From the NCBI GenBank assembly GCA_964515115.1, contig CAZESB010000006.1, forward strand, positions 1 to 44,641: a stretch of DNA of 44,641 nucleotides. The letters run 5' to 3'. The stretch is from UBA1370 sp964515115 (lineage in GTDB: Bacteria; Patescibacteriota; Microgenomatia; UBA1400; PJMF01). Under the pieces are notes generated by a model. It saw only the letters and a program-made list of their open reading frames with translations. It was not told the origin of the DNA and did not search any database. Below are positions 16,187 to 24,972 of the stretch, in pieces (within the stretch, counting starts at the first letter, position 1; each line of letters begins with the position of its first letter). Both the position numbers and the translations under genes were made by a program.

Positions 16187-16939
16187 AAAAGTTGCTACAC
16201 TTCATAGCAATATGAAGTCGAAAAACTTGCCCAAATCGGTGAAATCCTTTACATTAAAACAAGCCATGGTCCATGGGCTGTAAAGGACAATACCGAGGGA
16301 AGATTAGAAGATGAATTCACAACAAAGAGCATATATTGCAGGATTGATAGATGCAGATGGAAGCATCATGCTGCAGTTGAAGCCGAGAAAAGGAATGAAG
16401 TTCCTTTTTCGAGTAAAAACTGTAGTAGTCATTTATCAAGATGCAAAATGTTTTTCTGAATTAGAAAAATTACATGACATATTAGGTACTGGGTACTTAT
16501 ACCAAAGAAATGATCCGATTTGCGAGATTCGGATTGAAGGATTCACTCAGGTAGAGAAACTACTTAGAAGGTTGAAGCCATATATCCGTTTCAAACAAGA
16601 TCAGGTTGAATTACTGCTTAAAGCGATTGTAATTCTTAAACAAAAACCTGTTAAAATCGGACAATTTCTTGAAGTTTGCGAAATTGCAGACCTGATTTCT
16701 GCGCGCAATTACACGAGTAGGAATAGAAAATATACCAGCCAATATGTTCGCTCAGAGTTGATGAAACATCATCTAATCCCCGTAACGACTAGATCCCTGC
16801 AATTTTCAGGGTGAAGATAGAAAGTAGTGTGCCTGCGAGCGATCGCCAGGATCAACGCCTGCTTTTTATAATACGGCAAGCATCCGCCATTGGCGGATGA
16901 AGGTATAGTCTATACCTCTGGTAACAGAGGAGTCATATG
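16187..16939 (+). mobile_element. Group I intron 4, in the sarcin-ricin loop (23S position 2656)
   Basis: The exon CCCTAGT ends at U2656 and ACGAGAGGACC resumes at 16940; joined they give the universal loop AGTACGAGAGGACC. P1 is TAGT with GCTA near 16193, with U.G at the splice site; the last intron base is G. Core elements: AAATCGGTGAAATCC near 16233 (P), CAATACCGAGGGAAG near 16290 (Q), CCCCGTAACGACTAG near 16778 (R) and GAAGGTATAGTC near 16899 (S). A perfect CATCCGCC-ATT-GGCGGATG hairpin lies at 16881-16899. Length 753 nt. Confidence 0.88.
16311..16814 (+). CDS. I-CreI-like LAGLIDADG homing endonuclease (167 aa), in intron 4
   Basis: One canonical motif, YIAGLIDADGSI at residues 8-19. From memory, the protein resembles I-CreI of Chlamydomonas chloroplasts (163 aa) along its length: a basic IKP/LKP segment after the motif, a GTGYL turn, PYIRFKQDQ against PFLKLKQKQ with the active-site Lys kept, and FLEVCEIADLISARN against FLEVCTWVDQIAALN, then a Thr-Ser-x-x-VR helix. 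A homodimer is expected. The last about 10 residues read through the R element, so the functional end may be near HHLIPV. The target would be the sarcin-ricin loop coding region. Confidence 0.93.
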   Translation: MNSQQRAYIAGLIDADGSIMLQLKPRKGMKFLFRVKTVVVIYQDAKCFSELEKLHDILGTGYLYQRNDPICEIRIEGFTQVEKLLRRLKPYIRFKQDQVELLLKAIVILKQKPVKIGQFLEVCEIADLISARNYTSRNRKYTSQYVRSELMKHHLIPVTTRSLQFSG

Positions 16940-17016
16940 ACGAGAGGACCGGGATGAGGAAATCCCTAGTGTTCCAGTTGTTGCTGTCAAGCGCATTGCT
17001 GGGTAGCTACATTTCT

Positions 17017-17054
<38 letters not shown>

Positions 17055-17213
17055 TTCCAAGATGAACTATCTCATTAAGACCCGTGGGAGATTACCACGT
17101 TGATAGGCAGCCGGTGTAAGCCTGGTAACAGGTTAAGCCTAGCTGTACTAAGCGTCTATTGAACATAATTTAATGATGCTACTGACACTATTTAGTACGT
17201 TGAGTTCTGGCAG

Positions 17214-17242
17214 TCATGACAGTATCTTCACCTGTTAGAAGG
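17214..17242 (+). other. 3' strand of the 23S processing stalk
   Basis: Pairs with 10934-10962, as described there. GTTAGA/TCTAAC (17234-17266) is a competing 6-bp stem. Confidence 0.75.
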
Positions 17243-17277
17243 TTTGCTTTAGCAATGCAGTCTAACAATTTAAAATA

Positions 17278-17311
17278 GTCTGAGCGCATCCTTTGCACTC
17301 AGTGCTCAGAC
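17278..17311 (+). other. Spacer hairpin between 23S and 5S
   Basis: GTCTGAGC and GCTCAGAC form a perfect 8-bp stem with an 18-nt loop, 16 nt before 5S. No tRNA is found in this spacer. Confidence 0.55.
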
Positions 17312-17327
17312 AATGAAAAAGCGTTTT

Positions 17328-17448
17328 ATTCTGGTCTCTTGAGCGAGGTGGAACCAACTCTTCTCCATCCCGAACAGAGTCTTGAAACGCCTCAGCGCTG
17401 ACAATAATGCCCGGGCAACTGGGTGTGAAGATAGGTCGAGGCCAGAAT
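17328..17448 (+). rRNA. rrf: 5S rRNA
   Basis: 121 nt with the terminal helix ATTCTGGTC/GGCCAGAAT, conserved CCATCCCGAACAGAG and TGAAACGCC in the middle, and the usual position after 23S. Ends are set by the helix. Confidence 0.93.
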
Positions 17449-17461
17449 CAAGCGCTTTTTT
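17449..17461 (+). terminator. rRNA operon terminator
   Basis: CGCTTTTTTT directly after 5S; its CGCTTTTT can also pair with AAAAAGCG just before 5S (17316-17323), extending the 5S helix into a terminator stem followed by the T-run. Confidence 0.65.
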
Positions 17462-17488
17462 TGTGGGCTGAAGAATATCAAAGGAATG

Positions 17489-19057
17489 TTAAGCTTCCCT
17501 CTTTTCCAGCTGGTTGGAAATCCAGAAGCTCCAAACGCCAGAAGTGATGAAGAAGAGGCCACCAAAAACCAAGGCAAAAGTGGTGCCAACCGAGCCGGCT
17601 TGCATCAAGCTGCTGTCGGTGGCTACGCCGCCTTTGCTGGTTTCAGCAGAGTCGGTAGCCGGTGTAGCTGAAGGGGTGGCTGAGGTAGCTGATTCAGTCG
17701 CGGTGGCGTCGGGTGTCGGCTCCGAGGTTGGCTCTGGGGTTGGCGTCGGGGTGGCGGTGGCCATGGGGTAAGGGCTGTTGGTACTGTAAGGACCGTCGGC
17801 TTGGTTTTCTTGAGCTTCGGCTGTGGGGATCAGGTTGCTGGCTAGGGTCACCCAAAAAGTTTTAGTGACGGTCACTTCTTCTCCGGTTTCATCAGTGTAA
17901 GTGAAAGTAGCGGTGTGTTCGCCAGGTTCCAGGCTTTCTTCAAGTTGAGTCAAATCGAGAATAAACTCACCATTTTCGTCGCTGATCAGATCGGCTTCAA
18001 CTACATTTTCTGAATTAATAGTAATTTTTACTAAAGTAGCAGGAGCAACCCGGCCCTTAATAATGGGGTTGGAGGTGGTGACGGTTTGTTCTTCTTCAAG
18101 ATTGAGGTCAACAATATGATTTTCTTCAACTGGTTGCTCAACTTCTTTTTCAGCTTCTGTTCCTAGTCCGGTAACGACATTTTCGTCAATCGACTCTACC
18201 GTGTCGGCGCTGTCAGTGCTGTCGATACCATCGGTAGGCTCAGCAGAATCTTCCAGATCGGTGTCTTCAGCGAGTGGATCATCTTCAGGTTCAGGCATGG
18301 CAATATCGCTGCTGCCTAAAGTAATGGCGGGAAAGGGATGAGCATCGGCAACTTTGGCTGTAAAAGTGGAATACAAATTGACCGACTCACCCTGGGCATA
18401 AATGGTGATTTCATCAGTGTCTTGGATTTCGGCGTAAGCGCCGGCGGCGGTTCTGGCGTCAGACAAAGGTACGGCCCAGCTGCCGGAGGTAGAAACCAGC
18501 GAAGACATTTCCTGCATGTCGCTGCCGGTGATATAAACGATAGCGCCATCTGCCGGCGCGCCCGCAGGGGTGAGCACCGAACCGGAAATGGTGCGCGCTG
18601 CCGGGGGAGTGCCGGTCGGACTGGCGGTGGTAATGCTGAAGGGCGCGCCTTCATTATCAAAAGTGCTTTTTTCCGTCCCAATTAAAAAATAATACTGTGT
18701 ACTCGGCTGAACACCGCGAATAGTAACATAGTGCAACTTATACTTACCCACAGAACCGCTAACTTGGTCACGGTTATCACTGGCTTGGGTATCCAGTTTT
18801 TTGGGCTCACTGCCATATTTCACAAATCCAGTAGCAGCGGCGTCAGTCAGAAATGAAACCGTAAAACTGCGGTCGGTAACATTGGTAATGCGTACTTGCT
18901 TGGGAGTGGTTTCCGGCGTAGCTCTGGGCGCAAAAACACCTGGCCCCTCGCCAAGGAAAAAGATGCCCGCGATCAAAGCCACTACCAAAATCACCAGACC
19001 AATAATAGTTGGAATTCTTTTCTGTGAAAATTTGCCGGACAGAGCACTATTTTTCAT
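17489..19057 (-). CDS. Surface protein with FN3-like and Ig-like domains (522 aa)
   Basis: An N-terminal membrane segment (about residues 15-37) is followed by an FN3-like domain (about 48-140, with PSTQYYFLIG typical of the F/G strands). A carboxypeptidase-regulatory-like region follows (about 150-240), then an acidic Asp/Glu/Ser linker, a second beta domain (about 318-405), a Thr/Pro/Glu-rich stalk and a C-terminal membrane segment (about 483-508) ending in a basic KREA tail. Both ends are therefore membrane-anchored, or the N-terminal segment is a cleaved signal. No LPxTG is seen. Related in style to the surface proteins at 1-4437. It lies downstream of the pilus genes on the same strand. 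Confidence 0.82.
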   Translation of the reverse strand: MKNSALSGKFSQKRIPTIIGLVILVVALIAGIFFLGEGPGVFAPRATPETTPKQVRITNVTDRSFTVSFLTDAAATGFVKYGSEPKKLDTQASDNRDQVSGSVGKYKLHYVTIRGVQPSTQYYFLIGTEKSTFDNEGAPFSITTASPTGTPPAARTISGSVLTPAGAPADGAIVYITGSDMQEMSSLVSTSGSWAVPLSDARTAAGAYAEIQDTDEITIYAQGESVNLYSTFTAKVADAHPFPAITLGSSDIAMPEPEDDPLAEDTDLEDSAEPTDGIDSTDSADTVESIDENVVTGLGTEAEKEVEQPVEENHIVDLNLEEEQTVTTSNPIIKGRVAPATLVKITINSENVVEADLISDENGEFILDLTQLEESLEPGEHTATFTYTDETGEEVTVTKTFWVTLASNLIPTAEAQENQADGPYSTNSPYPMATATPTPTPEPTSEPTPDATATESATSATPSATPATDSAETSKGGVATDSSLMQAGSVGTTFALVFGGLFFITSGVWSFWISNQLEKREA

Positions 19058-19170
19058 TTATTCCCACAATCAAAATATTAGCGGTCAACACGCCTACACT
19101 CACTGTAGAGAAGTTTAGTCGAGAACGCAACGCGAAGAAGAGGCGAACAAGATTATCAAAAAAGTACAAA

Positions 19171-19761
19171 CTAGATCGGATTTTCAAGATTGCCTTCAAT
19201 GTTTTCAGTTGCTGGATTAGGAATAGTTGGTTGAACTGGAGAGCTGGGAATCGACGGTGCGGCTGGCCCTTGAGGAGTATCATTAGCGGCTTCATCCGGT
19301 GGCAGCGACACGCCTTCCATCGCTTCCAGCAAATTTCCGCCTGCTGCCCCACCCGCGCCTTCACCCATCGCCGCCTCACCAACCTCACCCGCTGCACTCA
19401 CTGTCTGATCCTCCTCCGTCTGGTTTTCCAAAAATTCCTCTTCTTCCGTATCAATCGGCACTACGTACTTCTGGCCATCGCTATTACGCAGCAGTTTGTA
19501 AATAGTAAAATTCGCCAGCTCGCTATCGGTGTAAAAAGGCTTTCTGGCCAACTCGTCAATCATTTCGGTATTAATAACCGGCTGCAATGGCGCCGCCATC
19601 TCTTTTTGGGCCGCGGTAATAACGGTCTGCTGCTGCGAAGCGAAAAGACTCACTGCCCCCCAAACCAACAACAAAGTAAACAACAAAATGCCAATGATCA
19701 AAAAGGTTTGATTCTGTTTGATTTTATCTAGTTCTTGTTTGACAGAAAGTTGATTTGCCAT
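19171..19761 (-). CDS. Small bitopic membrane protein of the pilus cluster (196 aa)
   Basis: A cytoplasmic helix, one membrane segment (about residues 20-40), then an external domain ending in a long Gly/Ala/Pro/Glu-rich, probably disordered tail. AGGA lies 8 nt before the ATG, and the pilO stop is 1 nt upstream, so it is translated with pilO. It occupies the position of pilP in proteobacterial clusters, but it is bitopic, not a lipoprotein, and I see no PilP similarity. A pilus-assembly partner is inferred from context only. Confidence 0.78.
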   Translation of the reverse strand: MANQLSVKQELDKIKQNQTFLIIGILLFTLLLVWGAVSLFASQQQTVITAAQKEMAAPLQPVINTEMIDELARKPFYTDSELANFTIYKLLRNSDGQKYVVPIDTEEEEFLENQTEEDQTVSAAGEVGEAAMGEGAGGAAGGNLLEAMEGVSLPPDEAANDTPQGPAAPSIPSSPVQPTIPNPATENIEGNLENPI

Positions 19762-19762
19762 C

Positions 19763-20389
19763 TTATTTTCCTAAAGCCACTCCAAAATACGGGAAATTCA
19801 TGGTAATTCTCGCGGACAATTCTCGTTCGTCATTGCTGTCATTGAGAGAAAAAGTGACGCTGTCCACTACCGCCGCGCGCCGATTGCCCTGAATCGCGGC
19901 CACAAAATTCCTGATAGCAAGATAATCCCCCACAATAGTCAGATTAAGTGGCAGGTTGGTGAGCTCTTTTTGCCTATTACCTGCCTGGGTGTTTTCTTCT
20001 GCCGGAATTTCATTGACGATAATATTTTGAATAACCACGCGATTATCAACAGCAATTTTTTCAATAATTTTGAGGTTGTGAATCAATTCGGGTTCTTCAG
20101 GAATGGCTTGATTCAGTAGCGGCAGCCTGTCTTCGACTCGGCGGTACTCATTTTGTGCAGTGTTAAGGGCGGCAATTTTCCTTTCCAACAGGGCATTGTG
20201 CTGCCGTTTGTCATCAATTTCTTTGAGCAGATTGGACATCGTGATCAAGGTGGGTCTGATGGCAAAAACACCCAGAAAAAGCACCAGTCCAATCGACAAA
20301 AACAACTCCAACGAAACTTTCGCCACCGGATTTTGGTAGAAATGAATCAAGGCACCGGAGAGTTGTTTGCTTCTGTTTTCTGTTGCCAT
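19763..20389 (-). CDS. pilO: Type IV pilus inner-membrane protein, PilO-like
   Basis: A short cytoplasmic tail, a membrane helix (about residues 28-47), a coiled coil (about 50-95) and a small alpha/beta domain with LPLNLTIVGDYLAIRNFVAAI, typical of PilO ferredoxin-like folds. Length 208 aa fits the family. GGAGG precedes the ATG, and the pilN stop lies 1 nt upstream. PilN and PilO form the inner-membrane alignment complex of type IV pili. Confidence 0.82.
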   Translation of the reverse strand: MATENRSKQLSGALIHFYQNPVAKVSLELFLSIGLVLFLGVFAIRPTLITMSNLLKEIDDKRQHNALLERKIAALNTAQNEYRRVEDRLPLLNQAIPEEPELIHNLKIIEKIAVDNRVVIQNIIVNEIPAEENTQAGNRQKELTNLPLNLTIVGDYLAIRNFVAAIQGNRRAAVVDSVTFSLNDSNDERELSARITMNFPYFGVALGK

Positions 20390-20390
20390 T

Positions 20391-20966
20391 TTATGATCCT
20401 CCCACCACTCTCACACCTTGGCCAGTTTTGGCTTTGAGGCTGAACTCGTACCCGGGTAGATTTTCTTCTCGATTGCTAATTTCATCTATTCTGATATCAG
20501 AGAAATGTGCCGAAAGCTGGAGGTTGTTAATCAACAAGTTGAGATTATTCTGGGAAGTAGTCGTGCCTGCCAGCGAAATTTCTTCTTTCAGAATTCTTAG
20601 TTCCGAAACCTCAATTCCCACCGGCGTCACTTCCGAAATATAAGCAAAGATATCCACCAAGTTTTTATCCTTATTTATTTCCTCAATTTGTTTAGTTTTT
20701 TCCTGTACAGAGCGAAAATTTTGTTCGAGGTCACCATAGGATTGAATGATAGCTTCGTTGTCCGCGATCTCGCCGTTCACGTTGGTCAGTTGCCGGTCCA
20801 AAGTAAATCGCGCCAAAAAACTAACAATAACAATGATTTCGGTGAAAATGACAATATAGCGTCCAGCCGATAAAGCCCACTTCAAAGTTTTGCCCACCAC
20901 AGTCTCAAAAAACGGATCTTTGGGCAGGAGATTAATCTTAAGAGCGGCAGGCTTTTTTCTTTTCAT
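20391..20966 (-). CDS. pilN: Type IV pilus inner-membrane protein, PilN-like
   Basis: The N-terminus carries the PilN signature LKINLLPKDPF, which in the family contacts PilM. A membrane helix (about residues 33-52), a coiled coil and a C-terminal alpha/beta domain (GIEVSELRI...) follow. ATG at 20966 (191 aa) is preferred over an upstream TTG at 20981. It starts 41 bp after the murJ stop and is followed directly by pilO. No pilM, pilB or pilin is in the window. Confidence 0.83.
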   Translation of the reverse strand: MKRKKPAALKINLLPKDPFFETVVGKTLKWALSAGRYIVIFTEIIVIVSFLARFTLDRQLTNVNGEIADNEAIIQSYGDLEQNFRSVQEKTKQIEEINKDKNLVDIFAYISEVTPVGIEVSELRILKEEISLAGTTTSQNNLNLLINNLQLSAHFSDIRIDEISNREENLPGYEFSLKAKTGQGVRVVGGS

Positions 20967-21007
20967 GGCGCAGGCTAGCAACTGATATACCTACTATATA
21001 CCAATTT

Positions 21008-22708
21008 TTAGAGTGAGTCATCCTCCCCACCTGAGTCAATGAGAATTTCCTCGGACTTGGACAAAGTTTTCTGCCATCTGCCCAGCGACTTCATGATCGT
21101 GGTCAAAATTCTCAACTCCCTAATGTCAAACAGGGCGGCAAAATAGATATAAACCAACATGCCGATAGTGCTGGTAGTAATAGTCAGGCCGATCAGCTCT
21201 ACTGTTCTGGAGGTATTGAAGACCAACTCATCAAGGACTTTGAAAGGCAAATAGAGCGAAACAGCCATCAAAAAGCTGGCCATAGTCATCTTGAGTTGAG
21301 GCACCAACAGACTTTTGGAAAGGACACCACCGATTTTTTTATGCAACAGAGCGATGAACAACACCAGCTCCAGAATAGCAGTCAGCGCCAGAATAGCGGC
21401 AATGCCAACTATGCCCCAGTCTGTAAAGTACATCAGCGAGCTGGTGCCGGCAAAAAAGAAAATCACGGTGCCGAGGGTAATATAAAGAGGTGTTCGAGTA
21501 TCCTTGAGGGCGTAAAAAGTGCGGATCAGTAGCTGGACCATAGCTTGGGCAGCAATTGAGAGCGAGATAATAGCCACCGTCCGACCGGTAATCAGTGTCA
21601 GTGCCCAGGGGAAATTCCTGGTGCCAAAAACTAAACGAACAATCGGGATTCTTAAGATCAAAATCAAAACCGAAGCAGGAAAAGCAAAAAATGAAATCTG
21701 GTTGAGCGATTGAGCCACCAAGTGCCGAAAACGTTTCAAATCTTTCTCTCCGGCTTCATGGGACAAAAACGGCAGCGAAGCCTGGCCAATCGGTGTGCCA
21801 AAAAGCCTGATCGGAATAGTGATCAGCAGCGTAGCCAGACGAATGACCACAAAACTCAAGTTTCCCACTGAAGTGGCAAAAAAGGCCAGGCCAAGTTTTT
21901 GAATTTCGCCCACGCCGATAGTCAAAACTCGGGCCGGAATGAGGCTGAAAAGCTTTTTAACACCGGCAAAGTTAAGATTAAGAGAAAAAACCGGCTTGAA
22001 ACCCAGCCGCACTGCCAGCGGCACTTGAATCAACATGTGAATCAAAGCGCCCAGGCAAACACCAACACCAGCTGAATAAATGCCCAAGTGCGGAGTAAAC
22101 AAATAGACTCCCAAGACGATACCGACGTTATAAAGAATCGGCGCGATGCTCGGCAAAATAAAACGCTGATAAGATTGCAACACCCCGGAAAGCATATTGG
22201 AAATGGCAAAGAAAACCTGTGCCAGCAGCATTACCTTGGTGAGGTTGGCGGCAATTTCCACCTGCCGCTGAGAAAATTCCGCGCCGGTTCGCCAGGCGGT
22301 AATGGGTTCAGCGAAAACAAAAACCACCGCGGCGGCGGCAATAAAAACAATCAGCAGAATGTTCAAAACAATGCCGCTCATGGTGAAGGCGTCTTTTTCG
22401 TTTTCCTTCTTGAGATTGGAGAAAACCGGAATAAAAGCTGCCGACAGCGCTCCCAAAATAATCAACTGGAACATCATGTCGGGCACTTGAAAGGCCACCA
22501 GCAGAGCTTCGTAGGCCTCCTGGGAGGCATCAGTATTAAAAAATTTGTTGATCAGTAACCACTCTCTGGCTAGACCGGAAAAAGAAGAAACAATATTGGC
22601 GGCGGTAATAATCGCCGCCGCCGACAGAATGGTAGTTTGCTGTTTTTCCAGCCATTTTGTCTGGTTGGCAAAGACTTTTTGCAATGGTAAATTTGGCAAT
22701 GCGAACAT
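21008..22708 (-). CDS. murJ: Lipid II flippase MurJ (MviN)
   Basis: An integral membrane protein of 566 aa with about 14 hydrophobic segments. It carries the family pattern near the N-terminus (SGLAREWLL, then QVPDMMFQLIILGALSAAFIPVFS) and the conserved middle region (LFGTPIGQASLPFLSHEA, then ALKDTRTPLYI). It moves lipid-linked peptidoglycan precursors across the membrane. The start follows TATACT by only 7 nt, so the mRNA is probably leaderless. A charged C-terminal tail ends in SGGEDDSL. It fits the peptidoglycan genes at 29-35 kb. Confidence 0.95.
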   Translation of the reverse strand: MFALPNLPLQKVFANQTKWLEKQQTTILSAAAIITAANIVSSFSGLAREWLLINKFFNTDASQEAYEALLVAFQVPDMMFQLIILGALSAAFIPVFSNLKKENEKDAFTMSGIVLNILLIVFIAAAAVVFVFAEPITAWRTGAEFSQRQVEIAANLTKVMLLAQVFFAISNMLSGVLQSYQRFILPSIAPILYNVGIVLGVYLFTPHLGIYSAGVGVCLGALIHMLIQVPLAVRLGFKPVFSLNLNFAGVKKLFSLIPARVLTIGVGEIQKLGLAFFATSVGNLSFVVIRLATLLITIPIRLFGTPIGQASLPFLSHEAGEKDLKRFRHLVAQSLNQISFFAFPASVLILILRIPIVRLVFGTRNFPWALTLITGRTVAIISLSIAAQAMVQLLIRTFYALKDTRTPLYITLGTVIFFFAGTSSLMYFTDWGIVGIAAILALTAILELVLFIALLHKKIGGVLSKSLLVPQLKMTMASFLMAVSLYLPFKVLDELVFNTSRTVELIGLTITTSTIGMLVYIYFAALFDIRELRILTTIMKSLGRWQKTLSKSEEILIDSGGEDDSL

Positions 22709-22715
22709 GGAGTTT

Positions 22716-22721
22716 AGTATA
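22716..22721 (-). promoter_or_regulatory. -10 element of murJ, 7 nt from the ATG
   Basis: TATACT on the minus strand. The spacing puts the transcription start at or next to the start codon. The -35 at 17 bp is weak. Confidence 0.45.
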
Positions 22722-22766
22722 AACCCATTTGCCTGTTTTTATAATGAGGTTTTTTCGCTTTATCTC

Positions 22767-22795
22767 TTGGAAACTCAGAGGTGATAGGGTATAAT
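22767..22795 (+). promoter_or_regulatory. Promoter of rpsT-lepA
   Basis: TTGGAA (22767-22772), 17-bp spacer, TATAAT (22790-22795). The leader is about 27 nt and contains AAAGGA. Confidence 0.65.
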
Positions 22796-22828
22796 CTGGC
22801 TCCTAGATTGACAGTTGTAAAGGAAACT

Positions 22829-23068
22829 ATGCCGATACTAGCTAATGCTAAAAAAGCTCTCAGAGTCAGCAAGCGCAAGGCCGCTATCAACGCGCCTATT
22901 CGCTCCAAGATGAAGACTAAAGTTAAAAAATTCAGGCTTTCTCCATCTGAAGATCGGGTGGCGGAAACATTTTCTGCCATTGATCGTGCGGCCAAAAAGA
23001 ACTTGATTCATCAAAATAAGGCGGCCAGATTGAAAAGCCAGCTAACTAATTTGCTTTCCAAGAAATAA
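22829..23068 (+). CDS. rpsT: Ribosomal protein S20
   Basis: A 79-aa basic helical protein (MPILANAKKALRVSKRKAAI...) with the S20 pattern of Lys/Arg-rich helices and KNLIHQNKAARLKSQL near the end. The ATG at 22829 has AAAGGA 4 nt upstream; the longer frame from 22781 would include the promoter. It binds 16S rRNA early in 30S assembly. lepA follows 52 bp downstream, the same pairing seen in other bacteria. Confidence 0.95.
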   Translation: MPILANAKKALRVSKRKAAINAPIRSKMKTKVKKFRLSPSEDRVAETFSAIDRAAKKNLIHQNKAARLKSQLTNLLSKK

Positions 23069-23120
23069 AACCAACCGAAAAGTGGGCTGCTCAAACCGAC
23101 TTTCTCCTGGGGAAAGTTCT

Positions 23121-24926
23121 ATGCCAACTATGATCAGGAATTTTTCCATCATTGCTCACATTGATCACGGTAAAACCACCCTGACTGACCGTTTTTTGCG
23201 CCTTACCAACACTATTTCCGGCAAACAACTCCGCGACCGCTTTATGGATTCTAATCCTATCGAGCAGGAACGAGGCATTACTATTAAGTTGGCGCCGGCC
23301 AGGATGGAATATCATTATCAAGGTAAAAAAGCTCCTCAAGGCAAATATATTCTGAATTTGATTGATACGCCGGGGCATGTTGATTTTGGTTATGAGGTCA
23401 GCCGTTCTCTGGCAGCTTGCGAAGGGGTTTTGTTGGTGGTTGACGCTACTCAAGGTATTCAAGCTCAGACTTTGTCTAATTTCGAGCAAGCTCAGGCTTT
23501 GGGCTTAACTATCATTCCGGTGCTCAATAAAATTGATTTGCCTTCTGCCGAACCGGAACGGGTAATGCTGGAAATCATGGATCTAACCGGCTGCGATGAA
23601 AACGAGATTATTGCTGTTTCTGCCAAGACCGGCAGTAACGTGGTGGCAGTGTTGGACGCAGTGGTGGAAAGAATTCCCGCTCCTGCCGGTGATGAGAACG
23701 GCCCGCTCAGAGCACTACTGATTACTTCACATTTTGATTTGCATAAAGGGGCGATTGGTTTGATTCGGGTGGTAGATGGCGAGTTATCGAAGAAAGATGC
23801 GCTCCAGTTTGTGGCCGCAGATGAAATTTTTACCCCGCTGGAAGTAGGTATTTTCGCTCCGGAAATGAAGCCAGTGGAAAAGTTAAGCGCCGGTGAAGTG
23901 GGCTATGTGGCTACCGGCATGAAAGACATTCGTTTTTTGAAAATTGGTGACACCATGACCAAAGCCAGCGCCAGGAAGGAAATTCAGCCGCTGCCTGGCT
24001 ACCGCGAGCCGATTCCGATGGTTTTTATGGAACTTTACCCGCTTGATGCCAGCGAATTCACGCTGCTGCAAGACGCGATGGAAAAATTGGCACTACGTGA
24101 CGCGGCACTGAAGTTTTCCGGCACCAACTCGGTGGCGCTTGGTAGCGGCTTGCGGGTGGGTTTTTTAGGCATTTTGCACGCAGAAATTGTGATCGAACGA
24201 CTGCAGCGCGAGTTTAACCTGGAAATTATTGCCACTTTGCCTTCGGTGACTTACAAAATCAAACTGGTTAATGAAAGCGAAGAATTTGAAATCCACACGC
24301 CCGGAGAAATGCCTGATCCCTCACAAATTGCCGAAATCAAAGAGCCAGTGGTGACGACGACCATCTATGTTCCGCACGAGCAGGCCGGTGATGTACTATC
24401 TTTGGTCCGGGAGCGTCGGGGCGAATTTGTCACTAGCCTGCCGGTGGGAAACCGGACTAAGCTCACTTGCACCATGCCATTGGCGGAGTTGATTACCGAT
24501 TTTCATGATGTGCTGAAGTCGGTTACTTCTGGTTATGCTTCGATGGAATACACGGTGACTGCTTTTGAAAAAGTTGATGCAGTTAAGGTGACGATCTTGC
24601 TTAACAAAGAGCCGGTCGAGGCGCTGAGTTTTATTGCTGTCAAGGAGAAAGCAGAAAATCGCGGTCGGGAATTGGTGGCAAAACTGAAAGAAGTGCTGCC
24701 TCGGCAGATGTTTGAACTGCCGATCCAGGCTAGCATTGGCAGTAAAGTCATTGCTCGCGAAACCCTCAAAGCTTTTCGAAAAGATGTCACCGCCAAGCTT
24801 TACGGCGGCGACGTTACTAGACGCAAAAAACTGCTTTCCAAGCAAGCTAAAGGCAAGAAACGAATGAAACAATTTGGCAAAGTGGAGATAGATCAGGAAA
24901 CTTTTTTGAAGATTTTGAAAAGGTAG
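23121..24926 (+). CDS. lepA: Elongation factor 4 (LepA)
   Basis: Ribosome-associated GTPase of 601 aa. The G motifs are visible: AHIDHGKTTL (G1), RGITIK (G2), DTPGHVDF (G3), NKID (G4) and SAK (G5). EF-G-like domains and the LepA-specific C-terminus follow, with GGDVTRRKKLLSKQAKGKKRMK near the end. The ATG at 23121 is chosen because GGGGAAAG lies just upstream and because MPTMIRNFSIIAHIDHGK matches the family start. Cotranscribed with rpsT. Confidence 0.96.
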   Translation: MPTMIRNFSIIAHIDHGKTTLTDRFLRLTNTISGKQLRDRFMDSNPIEQERGITIKLAPARMEYHYQGKKAPQGKYILNLIDTPGHVDFGYEVSRSLAACEGVLLVVDATQGIQAQTLSNFEQAQALGLTIIPVLNKIDLPSAEPERVMLEIMDLTGCDENEIIAVSAKTGSNVVAVLDAVVERIPAPAGDENGPLRALLITSHFDLHKGAIGLIRVVDGELSKKDALQFVAADEIFTPLEVGIFAPEMKPVEKLSAGEVGYVATGMKDIRFLKIGDTMTKASARKEIQPLPGYREPIPMVFMELYPLDASEFTLLQDAMEKLALRDAALKFSGTNSVALGSGLRVGFLGILHAEIVIERLQREFNLEIIATLPSVTYKIKLVNESEEFEIHTPGEMPDPSQIAEIKEPVVTTTIYVPHEQAGDVLSLVRERRGEFVTSLPVGNRTKLTCTMPLAELITDFHDVLKSVTSGYASMEYTVTAFEKVDAVKVTILLNKEPVEALSFIAVKEKAENRGRELVAKLKEVLPRQMFELPIQASIGSKVIARETLKAFRKDVTAKLYGGDVTRRKKLLSKQAKGKKRMKQFGKVEIDQETFLKILKR

Positions 24927-24956
24927 TGGTATTTATCAACAACATAAGCCCACAAA

Positions 24957-24965
24957 TGCTATAAT
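24957..24965 (+). promoter_or_regulatory. Extended -10 promoter, 7 nt from the ATG
   Basis: TGCTATAAT. The predicted start coincides with the ATG at 24973, giving a leaderless mRNA. Confidence 0.55.
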
Positions 24966-24972
24966 CACACAT

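Noticed and set aside
17175..17327. A tRNA in the 23S-5S spacer
   Set aside because: No GTTC-A T-loop or cloverleaf; only the stalk strand and an 8-bp hairpin are present.
19009..19731. A 240-codon plus-strand frame opposite the pilus genes
   Set aside because: No start signal, basic low-order composition, and it is antisense to a membrane-protein gene coupled to pilO.
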